Shown one piece after another: positions 9,401-17,989 of a stretch of DNA of 64,000 bases. The DNA is from Halomonas salipaludis (lineage in GTDB: Bacteria > Pseudomonadota > Gammaproteobacteria > Pseudomonadales > Halomonadaceae). A program made the position numbers and the translations under genes. The notes under the pieces are model-generated. The model searched no databases and was not told the origin of the DNA. It saw nothing but the letters and a program-made list of their open reading frames with translations. Position 1 is the first letter of the stretch, and each line of letters starts with the position of its first letter. The stretch spans positions 434,001 through 498,000 of the forward strand of contig NZ_NSKB01000005.1 in NCBI RefSeq assembly GCF_002286975.1, in the 5' to 3' direction.

Positions 9401-11887
9401 CAAGCGGTCGAGATCGCGCTGGGTGAGTCCCTGGACGATCTGGACGTGGTCACGAGCGTGACGCTGGACAGCCGCGACGGCGAGCAGTTCTTCGCCTTCG
9501 ATGCGCCGCTGGAGGCTCGCTATGTGCAGTTGCGGCCGCTGTCGATCTTCCTTGCCGAAGGTGAGCGTCGGCGTTCTCGCCATGGCAGTGGCGAGTTGCG
9601 GGTGCTGGGAGAGCCCTCCGGTGCACTGGGGGCGCGTCGTCATGACCTTCTGAATCATGAGCTGGGCGGGCATTGGATCTATACCCTGCCGGATATCGAT
9701 CGCCTCTATGGCTTTCAGGGGCAGCGCTACACCCATCGCAGCGTTACCGGCGGGCGCAGCGTCCGTGGTGGCCAGCGTATTAACGGCGAGCGTATCGAGA
9801 TGGTCTTCGCCTTCCTCCAGCATCGGGCGGCGCGGATCGACGAGCTGCGCTGGATCGAGAACCTCGACTGGGACGGCCTGCCGGTGGAGGAGGTTTCGGT
9901 ATATACCTCCCTTGAGTCACCGGTGGGGCCCTGGGAGCACCAGGCCGATTGGGCGCTGGCACGTGACGGCGAGGGAGCGGCGAGTCTTTCGCTCGCCGAG
10001 ACGCCGCGGGCACGCTACCTGCGTCTGGCCTTCGACGAGCCTGACATACCGGAAGGCGAGCGTCGGGCCAGCTGGCGTATCCCCGAGGTGCTGCAGGCCA
10101 TCGAGGCCGATGCCCTGGGCAGCGGCCGCTCGATTCTCGGTCACTGGGGGCTGGATAGCCCCCGCGGCCTGCTGGAAGCGGAGCAGGAGAGGGCCCAGGT
10201 GCAGGTGCGTGAGGTCGAGGATGCCGATAGCCATACTGAGGCGCCCTACGCGCTGACGGATGGCGTGGTGGGGCGAGTCGTGGAACCGGGGGATACTCGC
10301 CACTATGCCCTGACCCTCGACGCGCCGGATAACACCCTGGCGTTTGAACTGGAAGAGCCGGCACGCGATCGGCTGCGCGCCACCCTGCATGACCCGCAGG
10401 GCGACGTCGTGCCCCTCGACTGGTCATCGGCCGGTGCCGGCCGGCGACACGCCGAGGCGGTGGATATTCCGCAAGGCGAGTATCGCCTGACGGTGACCGA
10501 GCCGCCGCGCTCCATCGTCTTCCTGTGGGATGGCAGCGGTAGTCTGTCCAGTCACCAGCCGGCGATCTATCAGGCGCTGAACCGCTTCGCCGAGGGGCTG
10601 GAGCCCGACAAGGAAGTGTTCAACATGCTGCCTCTGGGCGGGCCCCTGCTGATCGATGGCTGGGCCACACAGCCTGCTCAGGTGGCCCAGACCCTGGCTG
10701 CCTATGATGGTGATTTCACCAGCTCGAACTCGGAACCGGCGCTGGCCCTGGCCAGCCGAGCGCTGGCACAGCGCGAGGGGCAACGGGCGATCTTCCTGAT
10801 CACCGACGCCGAGCAGACCGGGCGCGACCTGGCGGCCTGGGAGTCACTGGCTGAGGTTCGACCGCGGATCTTCAGCCTGGAGGCCACCCATGGCTCACGC
10901 AAGGACACTGAAGAGAACCGCTGGTACCAGAATCAGATGCTGAGCTGGGCCCAGGTGGCCGATGGACGCTATCGCTATACCGTCGACCGTACCGACCTGA
11001 TTCGCGGATTCGAGGCGGGGATGCGTGAGCTGCGCCAGCCCAGCGAGTTCGAACTGTCGATAGCGCGGCGCTACCAGGAGCCACCCGAGCCTGGCAGCCT
11101 GCGGGTGGTCAGCACCGACCCCGAACAGCCGGCGGTGGCCGGCGGCGTGGTGCACCTGATCTTCGACGCCTCGGGCTCGATGCTGCGCCAGATGCAGGGC
11201 GGGCGGCGCATCGAGGTGGCCCGGCGCATCGTCCAGCAGACCCTCGACGAGCGCATCCCCGCGGAGGTTCCGGTGGCCCTGCGCGCTTACGGGCATACCG
11301 AACCCCACAGCTGCGAGACCGAGCTGCTGGTGTCGCCCAGTGCTGGCAATCATGACGCGGTGCGCGACGTCATGGCGGACATCCAGGCCATCAACCTGGC
11401 GCGTACACCGTTGGCCGACTCCCTGGATGCGGTACTCGACGACCTCGACGGCTACCAGGACCAGCCGCGCCTGGTGGTGATGCTCACCGACGGCGAGGAG
11501 ACCTGCGACGGCGACGTGGCCGCGTCTGTCGATAGCCTGATCGAGGAGGGGGTCGACGTGCGCCTGAATATCGTCGGCTTCCATATCGATGAGATCGGCC
11601 TGCAGGCCGAGTTCGAGCGCTTCGCCACCCGTGGCGGCGGAGAGTACTTCGACAGCCACGACGGCGACGAGCTGATGGCCGGGCTGAACCAGGCGCTGGC
11701 CGCCACCTGGCGGGTGCAGGACGGCGAAGGCGACGAGGTCGCCAGAGGGCGGGTGGGTGATGCCCCCGTCGAGCTGGGCGTTGGCGAGTACGAGCTGGTG
11801 GTGGAAACCCAGGCGGGTGAGCAGCGCAGGGCCTTCGCCATCGGGGCGAATCAGAGCAAGACACTGGAGGTGGGAAGTGACGACTAG
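6491..11887 (+). CDS. Giant exported protein with two von Willebrand A domains, PPC-like and discoidin-like modules
   Basis: The product has 1798 residues. The start MRVAGRAGAALLALVVAQ has AGGGGAA just upstream and gives a clean signal peptide ending near VDA; an in-frame ATG 51 bases earlier gives a poor one. Two PPC-like (pre-peptidase C-terminal) units begin at EPNDTPEQAQ (about residue 31) and EPNDEPEDAN (about 535). Two F5/8-type-C-like regions lie around residues 940-1210. The first vWA domain has DGSGS at 1347 and ITDAEQTG; the second has DASGS at 1559 and LTDGEETCDG, so both keep a MIDAS-type metal site. The protein is highly acidic, as expected for an exported halophile protein. It is the first of seven same-strand genes; the next gene overlaps its stop. 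Adhesion or assembly scaffolding in the periplasm is a guess. Confidence 0.85.
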   Translation: MRVAGRAGAALLALVVAQGVDAYPQMTFSQEPNDTPEQAQSVSGEARLVGEVSGDDRDLFWWGLDDNHTDRVWQAELQGDTEGAIEARFSWPAEEEASAPSGVAQFGEAEPEEAAAEETRLLSLEASASQPRQRLQQLIVPPGEHLISLLPQAAGGEYQLTLTEAGRLRVRGQVGPDEADDLEVTPDRQWFFHLDVPEHEIPLRPEEDAEALLWRLDLLGELGVSLEAWIENDAGERIAEVHADSPVQHHWGRLDLTGDVRLHLRNPEGSAIGRVGLALVEDGQRPEPAADEQDVVEVEAASEEEARWFGLGETVSLELVPRERQYLAFSLDESAVGQRLDVVGDTDRDIEVCLSQRDDRDPVCRDGPAEALFDQMQLAAGDYLLQLRLSRRADDPIPTQVRLIETDLPDREGWVATPNDDRDWAAVLRADEVRQGRFAGTDTAWFELLVSDETQVWAFQAEGDPIERLALYHDGDRRPFLDSEQSRRGDPLPQRRLSPVRLLPGRYQVRLEGDSTDYRLEALPLGEPQPGREMEPNDEPEDANPLWLGESVEGHFHSEDDEDHFHFHLPGDNRLVLDFEPPADGTLEARLFWQGDELLRTLDLEEATRISRMLPPGDYILRLVGNGPSQHPYRIRLGIGDPWHHQGAVGLLDNIAQAPLVPGDGVIDEEMGGVDDAEGYLRLPVTELARTLHFEARSPGGRVRFVNAEGDELAFEETDERRRHAVTVPGGEQWYLWASLSRRLRNLTLEDPAQPFTPEISPVTAELDSESVRLPPFLPHAQRLEARLTVRNEGEDSLMLPLKAHASHSGWSLDGLPESLSLAPGERREVPLTWTLPPEMLESDPSSLFVAVGEHTAHRGLELDPSAAALDPQPAPPVPEALDGMVDLAWSALGAHFVDADSGEPIDGLPQRRGGSARFLIDGMASAASSIEVDVDPGEALPPIRLAGEGGTVHGLGFNQRSLHDHSYRWQAVEIALGESLDDLDVVTSVTLDSRDGEQFFAFDAPLEARYVQLRPLSIFLAEGERRRSRHGSGELRVLGEPSGALGARRHDLLNHELGGHWIYTLPDIDRLYGFQGQRYTHRSVTGGRSVRGGQRINGERIEMVFAFLQHRAARIDELRWIENLDWDGLPVEEVSVYTSLESPVGPWEHQADWALARDGEGAASLSLAETPRARYLRLAFDEPDIPEGERRASWRIPEVLQAIEADALGSGRSILGHWGLDSPRGLLEAEQERAQVQVREVEDADSHTEAPYALTDGVVGRVVEPGDTRHYALTLDAPDNTLAFELEEPARDRLRATLHDPQGDVVPLDWSSAGAGRRHAEAVDIPQGEYRLTVTEPPRSIVFLWDGSGSLSSHQPAIYQALNRFAEGLEPDKEVFNMLPLGGPLLIDGWATQPAQVAQTLAAYDGDFTSSNSEPALALASRALAQREGQRAIFLITDAEQTGRDLAAWESLAEVRPRIFSLEATHGSRKDTEENRWYQNQMLSWAQVADGRYRYTVDRTDLIRGFEAGMRELRQPSEFELSIARRYQEPPEPGSLRVVSTDPEQPAVAGGVVHLIFDASGSMLRQMQGGRRIEVARRIVQQTLDERIPAEVPVALRAYGHTEPHSCETELLVSPSAGNHDAVRDVMADIQAINLARTPLADSLDAVLDDLDGYQDQPRLVVMLTDGEETCDGDVAASVDSLIEEGVDVRLNIVGFHIDEIGLQAEFERFATRGGGEYFDSHDGDELMAGLNQALAATWRVQDGEGDEVARGRVGDAPVELGVGEYELVVETQAGEQRRAFAIGANQSKTLEVGSDD

Positions 11888-14294
11888 GTTGGGCTTGCTG
11901 GGAGTATTGCTGGCGCTGGCGCCGATGGCCTCGGCAGAAATGATGTGTGCAGGTTCGCCCGGCATGAGCGAGAGCGATCAGCGCTATCTCGAGCAGCGGG
12001 TGCTGAGCCTTGACCGCGCCGTGCGCGGCGCCTACCAAGAGCTGCCCTGGGAGAGCCTCAGGGTGAGCGATGCTCAGCAAACGGTGGGGAACCACCCCGA
12101 TGCGCTCTTTGCCTGGGTGCGCGACGAGACCCGCTGGCTGCCCTATGACGGAGAACTGCGCGGAGCGGCCGGGGTGATGCAGGATCGCATGGGCTCCAGC
12201 CTGGATCGTGCCCTGCTGCTGGCGGCGCTGATGGAGGAGGCCGGTCACAGCGTGCGCCTGGCCCGGACCGAGCTACCCACGCAGGCACTCGAACGGCTCG
12301 AGTCGGCCTGGTCCCATGAGCCGGTGGCCCGGCGGCCAGACGGCCCCGTCGAGATGGACCTCTCCAGTGCCTCTGTCGCGGCACTGGCCGAGCGGCTCGA
12401 GAGCGACCCCGGAGAGCTGGCCGAATCGTTGCATGAGCAGCGGGCGTCGGCCGACGCACGGCAGACACGGCTGCAGGTCGACGGCCGACGCCAGGCCGAG
12501 GCGCTGACGGCGTTGCTGGATGGCTCCCTGGCAGCCGCCGACGCTTCGCAGGCTGTCCCGGCGGATCACTGGTGGGTGCAGCGACGCACCGACGACGGCT
12601 GGTCGGACTACGATCCGGCCCTCCCTGGGCATTCCGAGGGAGATCGTCTGATTGAGGCGGGCGACGTCGAGCGTCACTACCCTGAGGCGCTTCCCGAGGA
12701 TGCACGCCACTGGCTGACCATCGAAGTGGTGGCCGAGCAGCTCGAGGGCGATCGGCTAAACGAGGCGGTGGCCTTCGCGCATCGGATGCCTGCCGCTGAG
12801 CTGCTGGGGCGGCAGCTGCACCTGGAGCTCTACCCTATGGAGCTGCCGTCGCCCCAGTCGCTGCTCGACGGAAGCGTCGATCTCGATGCCCTGCCGCAGG
12901 CCCTGTTTGATCAGGAGCAGTGGGTACCTTACCTGCGCCTGGGCGACAGCCTTGAGCGCCAGGACGCCATCATGGCCGATGGCAGCGTGGTCGAGCTTGG
13001 CTCGGATGCCTCCATTGCCGGTGCCTTCGGCGAGGCCGGCAGTGCCCTGGGCGAGGTGAGCGTCGGCGGTTTGAGCGCCGGAGCAGCGGACACCCCGCCG
13101 GAGCTGACTGCGGTGATGGCGCGTTTCCACACCGAGGCGCCGGGCCGCGAGACAGATACCGTCGAACGTCCGGTGATGGATCTGATCGGTCCCGCACGGC
13201 GCAGCGCGGGTGTCGAGACCTTCGACGTCGACGATGCGCTCCGTGAGCAGCGCGCGGTCGAGTTGTTGAGCACCCTGGAGGTGCTCGGCCAGACGACCTG
13301 GGTGCAGCCGGCCCAGCTGGCCGCCTGGCACTACGAGGGGCTGATGGACAATCGCCAGGCGGCCCTGGCCGGGACCTACCTCGGCGCCCAGGGCGATGAC
13401 AGCTTTATCGGCGAAGCCCTGGAATCGCGCAGCACCCGTCGCTTGGTGCTGGATCAGCTCGCCGCCATGCGACTGGCCTACAGCCCCTATCCCGAGCGAG
13501 TCGCGCTGACGCGACTCAATCTGCTGGGCTACGTGACGCTGATGGAGTTCGAGGCGGGCGAGCACCGGCGCCGCGAGGGCTTCGACATCCTCGACAATCG
13601 CGTCGCAGTGCCCGACGGCGAGGCGGTGGCGGAGACACGAATCGCTCAGGGGGCGCTGGACACCCTGCTGGAGGCCGAGCTAGCGGTGGAGACGCGCGCT
13701 GCCCTGGGCAACACCGCCCGGGCCTTCCTGCATGACCTCGACGAGGGAACCGAGTGGCGGCACGTCGCGAGCCTGGACGGCCTGGTGGCCCTCGACTGGC
13801 AGCCGGATCCCGACCTCGAGGCGCACCTCGCAGCACGTCTGGACGAGGGGCAGGCACTGCTTCTGCCCGACGCGCCGGCACGCGATGATGCGCCGACCTG
13901 GTGGCAGCTCGATCCCGCCACCGGCGACCTGCTGGGCTACGGGAGAGATCGCCGCGGTCAGTTCGTCGAGGGGATCCTGACCCTGATGAGTGCCGGCGAT
14001 AACGCCATGGGCGCGGTGGGCATGGTGCAGAGCATCTGGGACTGCCTGTTTACCGCCAGCGATCCGCTGTGCTGCACCCAGGACGCCGCCGCTCAGGAGA
14101 TGATCAGCAGCGCCGTCAGCGCCGGCCTGGGCGGTCTCGCCGAGGCCCATGACATCAATATCGTCATTGGACGCGAGCTGGTGTCCGGGGGCGCCTTCGA
14201 CCGGCTCAACTCGGCGGGCATCAGCCAGGCGGCCGGCGACGTGGCCGACGCCGGATCCGAATTTATCGTCGATTCCTGGGGCCGCTGCAACTGA
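11877..14294 (+). CDS. Exported transglutaminase-like protein, nucleophile position apparently Ser
   Basis: The protein has 805 residues from a GTG start at 11877 that overlaps the preceding stop by 11 bases; AGGTGGGA lies just upstream and TTRLGLLGVLLALAPMASA is a signal peptide. The region FAWVRDETRWLPYDGELRG, then DRMGSSLDRALLLAALMEEA, then DHWWVQRRTDDGWSDYDPAL follows the order of a transglutaminase-like core (nucleophile helix, His strand, Asp-Pro strand). Where active members have Cys, this protein has Ser (SSLDRALLLAAL). The C-terminal half is unrecognised; near the end are DCLFTASDPLCC and a small-residue-rich tail. It is coupled to the vWA gene and probably works with it. The loss of the catalytic Cys is an alignment by eye. 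Confidence 0.7.
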   Translation: MTTRLGLLGVLLALAPMASAEMMCAGSPGMSESDQRYLEQRVLSLDRAVRGAYQELPWESLRVSDAQQTVGNHPDALFAWVRDETRWLPYDGELRGAAGVMQDRMGSSLDRALLLAALMEEAGHSVRLARTELPTQALERLESAWSHEPVARRPDGPVEMDLSSASVAALAERLESDPGELAESLHEQRASADARQTRLQVDGRRQAEALTALLDGSLAAADASQAVPADHWWVQRRTDDGWSDYDPALPGHSEGDRLIEAGDVERHYPEALPEDARHWLTIEVVAEQLEGDRLNEAVAFAHRMPAAELLGRQLHLELYPMELPSPQSLLDGSVDLDALPQALFDQEQWVPYLRLGDSLERQDAIMADGSVVELGSDASIAGAFGEAGSALGEVSVGGLSAGAADTPPELTAVMARFHTEAPGRETDTVERPVMDLIGPARRSAGVETFDVDDALREQRAVELLSTLEVLGQTTWVQPAQLAAWHYEGLMDNRQAALAGTYLGAQGDDSFIGEALESRSTRRLVLDQLAAMRLAYSPYPERVALTRLNLLGYVTLMEFEAGEHRRREGFDILDNRVAVPDGEAVAETRIAQGALDTLLEAELAVETRAALGNTARAFLHDLDEGTEWRHVASLDGLVALDWQPDPDLEAHLAARLDEGQALLLPDAPARDDAPTWWQLDPATGDLLGYGRDRRGQFVEGILTLMSAGDNAMGAVGMVQSIWDCLFTASDPLCCTQDAAAQEMISSAVSAGLGGLAEAHDINIVIGRELVSGGAFDRLNSAGISQAAGDVADAGSEFIVDSWGRCN

Positions 14295-14304
14295 GGAGAT
14301 GCCA

Positions 14305-15717
14305 ATGAATCAGCCACACACGCGTAAGGCCGCACTAGGCATGGCGGGGCTGCTGGCCTTGCTCGGCCTGGGTGCAGCGACGCCGGCGGCGGCCCAATCG
14401 CCCTGCGCCGAGGTGGTTCGGGAGGGGCTACCCGCCCTGGGGTGCAACCGTGCCTTCACCCTGCACGTCAAGGACATGGCCTTCAGCGACGAGCTGAACG
14501 GCCAGGCACCGCCGCCCGGGCAGCGCTGGGCCACACTGGACGTACGTTTCGACAGCTGGATGCCCAGCGACCTGGTGTTCGGCCTGGGGTATCCCGAGCC
14601 ATTGCTGGTGGCCTCGCTGGAGCGCCAGCTTTACCTGCTGGTGGATGACCGGCAGGTGGTGCGGCCGACCCTGCCGGACGGTTCGGCCCTGGAGGATGAG
14701 TTCGTGCTGCCGCGGGCGGGGGCCCAGCGCCAGGGGGAGGTCGCGTTTGCCGTGCCCGACGCATCACTGTCGCAGCTGTCGCTGCACTACTACCACGACC
14801 AGTACGCGCCTATCGTGGTGCCGCTGCTGGGTGGGCGTGCCGAGCCCGATGAGGGACGCGACGCCGCGAGTTGGCAGCAGGGTCATGATCTCATGTCACT
14901 GGGCGTTCACGGCGTCGGCCGTCATGACCGCTGGCAGGGTGAGGCGTCTCCCGAGGGGATGCAGTGGCTGGTGGTGGACCTGCGCGGCCAAGGAGAGTGG
15001 CGCACGCCGGTGGACGCCCGGGCGCTGGAAGCGTCGGCCGAGCCCGATGTCGAGTCATCTCTGCACCGGGTGATGGAGTATATTGAGGCGCCGGGACTGC
15101 TGCAGGTGGTGGTGGACGGTCGCTACGCCTATGTGCGTGACCTCGAGCTTAGCAGCCTGGGCGATGATCCGGCGCTGCTGCCCGATGCCTGGGCCGGCGG
15201 TGAGGCGGTATTCCCGATACCCGATGACGCCGAGCGCATCGAACTGGTGGCCTATATGCCCCAGTTTGGCGGTACCGATATCTCCTCCGAGATTCGTCCG
15301 GCGCTGCGCTTTGCGCTGGAGGAGGGCGAGCGCGAGCCGGATGCTGAACCGCGAGAGATGCTAGAAGACGGCCCGATCCGCTTCCGGGTCCATGACCTGG
15401 TGCTGCATGACGCTTTCGCCGATCACGTCGCCGAGGAGGGGGAGACGCTGGTCTGGATCGAAGCGGCCATGGCCAACCAGAGCGAGGTCGGCGGCATGAT
15501 GGAAGTGGGTCATCGCCTTCGCCCGCGTGTGCCAGAGGGAGAGCTGCTGGGAGTCTACCAGGCCGGCCCCATGCCGCAGCCGGAACCCTTCTGGCTGCCG
15601 GCCGACGATGAGCCGCGTCACTTCCAGCTGCTCTATCGCTATCCCGCGGACGCCGAGACGCTCGAGTTCGAGTATGGCGGCGTCGCCGTCGTCGAAACGC
15701 TGTCGCTGTCCCACTGA
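14305..15717 (+). CDS. Exported protein of unknown function
   Basis: The protein has 470 residues. GAGGAG sits 6 bases before the chosen ATG, and MNQPHTRKAALGMAGLLALL begins a signal peptide ending near PAAA|QSP. The mature protein begins with CAEVVREGLPALGCNRAF, whose two Cys could form a disulfide. It appears to contain repeated beta-rich units: ALGCNRAFTLHVKDMAFSDE near the start and GPIRFRVHDLVLHDAFADHV near residue 355 look like two copies of the same unit, each followed by a WxxxD/E segment. I recognise no family. It lies 10 bases after the transglutaminase-like gene and 20 before the WD40-like gene, so it belongs to the same operon. Confidence 0.75.
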   Translation: MNQPHTRKAALGMAGLLALLGLGAATPAAAQSPCAEVVREGLPALGCNRAFTLHVKDMAFSDELNGQAPPPGQRWATLDVRFDSWMPSDLVFGLGYPEPLLVASLERQLYLLVDDRQVVRPTLPDGSALEDEFVLPRAGAQRQGEVAFAVPDASLSQLSLHYYHDQYAPIVVPLLGGRAEPDEGRDAASWQQGHDLMSLGVHGVGRHDRWQGEASPEGMQWLVVDLRGQGEWRTPVDARALEASAEPDVESSLHRVMEYIEAPGLLQVVVDGRYAYVRDLELSSLGDDPALLPDAWAGGEAVFPIPDDAERIELVAYMPQFGGTDISSEIRPALRFALEEGEREPDAEPREMLEDGPIRFRVHDLVLHDAFADHVAEEGETLVWIEAAMANQSEVGGMMEVGHRLRPRVPEGELLGVYQAGPMPQPEPFWLPADDEPRHFQLLYRYPADAETLEFEYGGVAVVETLSLSH

Positions 15718-15737
15718 GCGGAATCTACGGAGGGGTG

Positions 15738-16817
15738 ATGACCAGCCTGTTCTTCACCGGTGTGATCGCTCTGTGGAGCGTCCAGCGACAGGGGGGGCGC
15801 TATGCCATTGCCCTCTGCCTGGCGGTGAGCGTCTCGTCGGCCTGGGCACAAGACAGTGGCTCGCCGGACTGGTCGGCCGCCGACATGCAGCATGAGCTTG
15901 AGCTGGAGGCGAGCGTCACCCAACTGGCGTTCTCTCCCGACGGGGCGCTTCTGGCCAGTGCCACCGAGTTCTCCCTCAAGGTGTGGGACCTGGCGTCCGG
16001 CACGCTCAAGCACCGGTTGGATGGCCATCGCTCCCCGGAGGTGGACCGCGCGTTGCCCGTCACCGGGCTGGCTTTCAGTCCCGATGGCAGTCTCCTGGCG
16101 AGTACCAGCTGGAACCCCGGCGTAATGCCCGATGCCTCGCTCAAGCTCTGGGACCCGGCAACGGGTGAACCGCGCCAGGCCCTGGCGGGTGGCCAGGGGT
16201 GTCGGGAAGTCGCTTTCTCGGCCACGGGTGACAGCGTATGGGCGGCCTGCGGCTGCGACGTGCAGCGCTACTCGCTGGAGACGGGCGATGTGGCTGAACG
16301 CGCCGAGCATTTCCCCGGTGGGCTGCTACCCCAGGGTGACGCTGAGGCGGCGGCCGCTGAGCTGCCGATGCCCAGGCAGGGCCCCGCCGCCGCGCTCGCC
16401 TTGAGTGAGGAAGGCATGCGACTGGCCTGGGCCGGCCAGCCGCCCACCTACCCCATGCCGATTCTGCGTGTCTGGCAGGCCGAGACAGCCGCCGAGGTGG
16501 ACTATCTCGCCCTCGACCTTCCCGGCGTGACCACCACGCATGACCCCGTGGCCCTGGCCCGGGAGCACTATAGCCTGGAGCTGCCCAATCCGGTGACCGA
16601 GGAGCGTATCGAGCAGTGGATGCGGGACTCGGGGGAGGTGCGCGTCATGCTCACCCTGAACAATCTGAAGGACGATGCCTCTCGGGCGTGGCGCTATCGG
16701 CTGACCTTCGAGCCGCTGGAGGATGGCCGCTGGGAGCTGGTCCGGGTGGAGCGCAAGCACCAGTGCCGGCGTGGGCCCACCGCGCCGGATGAGTGGACGA
16801 CTCGGCCCTGTGTCTAG
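15738..16817 (+). CDS. Exported WD40-like repeat protein
   Basis: The product has 359 residues with a GGAGGGG ribosome-binding site. The N terminus has a long n-region and then a hydrophobic stretch YAIALCLAVSVSSAWA followed by Q, a plausible signal cleavage site. Two clear WD-type repeats follow (TQLAFSPDGALLASAT..LKVWDLASG and TGLAFSPDGSLLASTS..LKLWDPATG), then a weaker one (REVAFSATGDSVWAAC) and LALSEEGMRLAWAG. This is fewer blades than a full seven-blade propeller. The last 110 residues are not WD40-like (ALAREHYSLELPNPVTEERI onward) and end with two Cys. It is probably a protein-protein interaction partner in the cluster. Last gene before a strong hairpin. Confidence 0.75.
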   Translation: MTSLFFTGVIALWSVQRQGGRYAIALCLAVSVSSAWAQDSGSPDWSAADMQHELELEASVTQLAFSPDGALLASATEFSLKVWDLASGTLKHRLDGHRSPEVDRALPVTGLAFSPDGSLLASTSWNPGVMPDASLKLWDPATGEPRQALAGGQGCREVAFSATGDSVWAACGCDVQRYSLETGDVAERAEHFPGGLLPQGDAEAAAAELPMPRQGPAAALALSEEGMRLAWAGQPPTYPMPILRVWQAETAAEVDYLALDLPGVTTTHDPVALAREHYSLELPNPVTEERIEQWMRDSGEVRVMLTLNNLKDDASRAWRYRLTFEPLEDGRWELVRVERKHQCRRGPTAPDEWTTRPCV

Positions 16818-16842
16818 TGGCCATGGCGGAACCCTGCCGGGA

Positions 16843-16884
16843 CGACCCCGTGGCCCCGTTCGTATGAAGGGGGCCACGGGGTCG
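16843..16884 (+). terminator. Strong hairpin, likely terminator or attenuator within the vWA cluster
   Basis: A perfect 15-bp stem, CGACCCCGTGGCCCC (16843-16857) with GGGGCCACGGGGTCG (16870-16884), encloses a 12-base loop. No long T run follows, so read-through to the next gene, or a role in mRNA stability, is possible. Confidence 0.55.
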
Positions 16885-16938
16885 ATGCCCGTCTAGTCTG
16901 TCGGTACCTGATGATCTGCTCATACGATAGGGGGACCC

Positions 16939-17928
16939 ATGTGGGACTTTCGGATCGGTCAGTCTCTGGGGCTGATGGCCAAGACGCTACCTTTTATCTT
17001 ATTTCGGCTGGCCGTCTATTTCGGCGTGGCGCTGGCCTATGTGTTGATGACCGGCGTTGGCGCCGGGGTTGGCTGGGGCATCGGTGGCTTCGGCGATGAG
17101 GGCTTTCGTGCCGCCAGCACCTTCTGGGGCGGCGTCGCCGGCTTCGGCATCATCGGTGTCGTCATGTACGTACTGCGTGAGTACCTGCTCTACATGGTCA
17201 AGGCTGGGCATATTGCCGTGCTGGTGGAACTGCTCGACGGCCAGTCGCTGCCCCAGGGGCGTAGCCAGATCCAGCATGCCACGGCATCGGTCAAGGAACG
17301 CTTTGGCCAGGCCAGCGCCCTGTTCGCCGTGGACCAATTGATCAAGGGGGTGCTGCGTGTCCTCACCGGCCTGGTGCGAGGCATTTTCGGCTTGCTGCCG
17401 ATTCCCGGCGCACGTCAGTTCCTGCGGCTGCTGCAGATGTTCCTGCGCATCGCGGTGGGCTTCATCGACGAGGTGATCCTCGCCTATAGCTTTCGCACCC
17501 GGGCCGACAATCCCTGGGGAGCGTCTCGGGACGGTCTGGTGCTGTACGGCCAGAACCTCAAGCCGATGTTCAAGAATGCCGCCTGGCTGGCGCTGATCGT
17601 CTACGGGCTCTCCTTCGTCATCTTCCTGATCATGTTGGCTCCGGCGGCCCTGGTGGCCTATCTGATTCCCGGCGGCTGGTCGGCGACGGGAGTGGTAGTG
17701 GCGCTGCTGTTCGCCTGGAGCGTCAAGGTGGCGGTGCTCGAGCCCTTCGCCATCACCTGCATGATGCAGGCCTACTTCAAGACCATCGAGGGGCAGACCC
17801 CCGACCCCGAGTGGGAAGCCAAGCTGGATGGCCTCTCTGCCAAATTCCGCACGCTCAAGGGCAAGGCCAGCGAGGCGGGCGCGGCAGGCCACGGCAGCGA
17901 AACGCAAGGGGCGCAGCCCTCACGTTGA
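16939..17928 (+). CDS. Polytopic inner-membrane protein of unknown function
   Basis: The protein has 329 residues and an AGGGGGA ribosome-binding site. Hydrophobic segments lie near 16-45, 65-82, 125-150, 210-235 and 240-265, so about five to six membrane helices are expected. Glycine-rich stretches (GVGAGVGWGIGG) occur in the second. Conserved-looking soluble loops include AGHIAVLVELLDGQSLPQGR and AYSFRTRADNPWGASRDGL. The last 45 residues are hydrophilic and probably cytoplasmic. I do not recognise a transporter signature. It is the only integral membrane protein of the vWA cluster, so it could link the exported proteins to the cell interior; this is inference. Confidence 0.75.
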   Translation: MWDFRIGQSLGLMAKTLPFILFRLAVYFGVALAYVLMTGVGAGVGWGIGGFGDEGFRAASTFWGGVAGFGIIGVVMYVLREYLLYMVKAGHIAVLVELLDGQSLPQGRSQIQHATASVKERFGQASALFAVDQLIKGVLRVLTGLVRGIFGLLPIPGARQFLRLLQMFLRIAVGFIDEVILAYSFRTRADNPWGASRDGLVLYGQNLKPMFKNAAWLALIVYGLSFVIFLIMLAPAALVAYLIPGGWSATGVVVALLFAWSVKVAVLEPFAITCMMQAYFKTIEGQTPDPEWEAKLDGLSAKFRTLKGKASEAGAAGHGSETQGAQPSR

Positions 17929-17989
17929 GCGCTGCCGAGTAGGCTGTCAGCAAGCTAATAACAAGTCGGTAATAGGGAGTGAAACGGAC

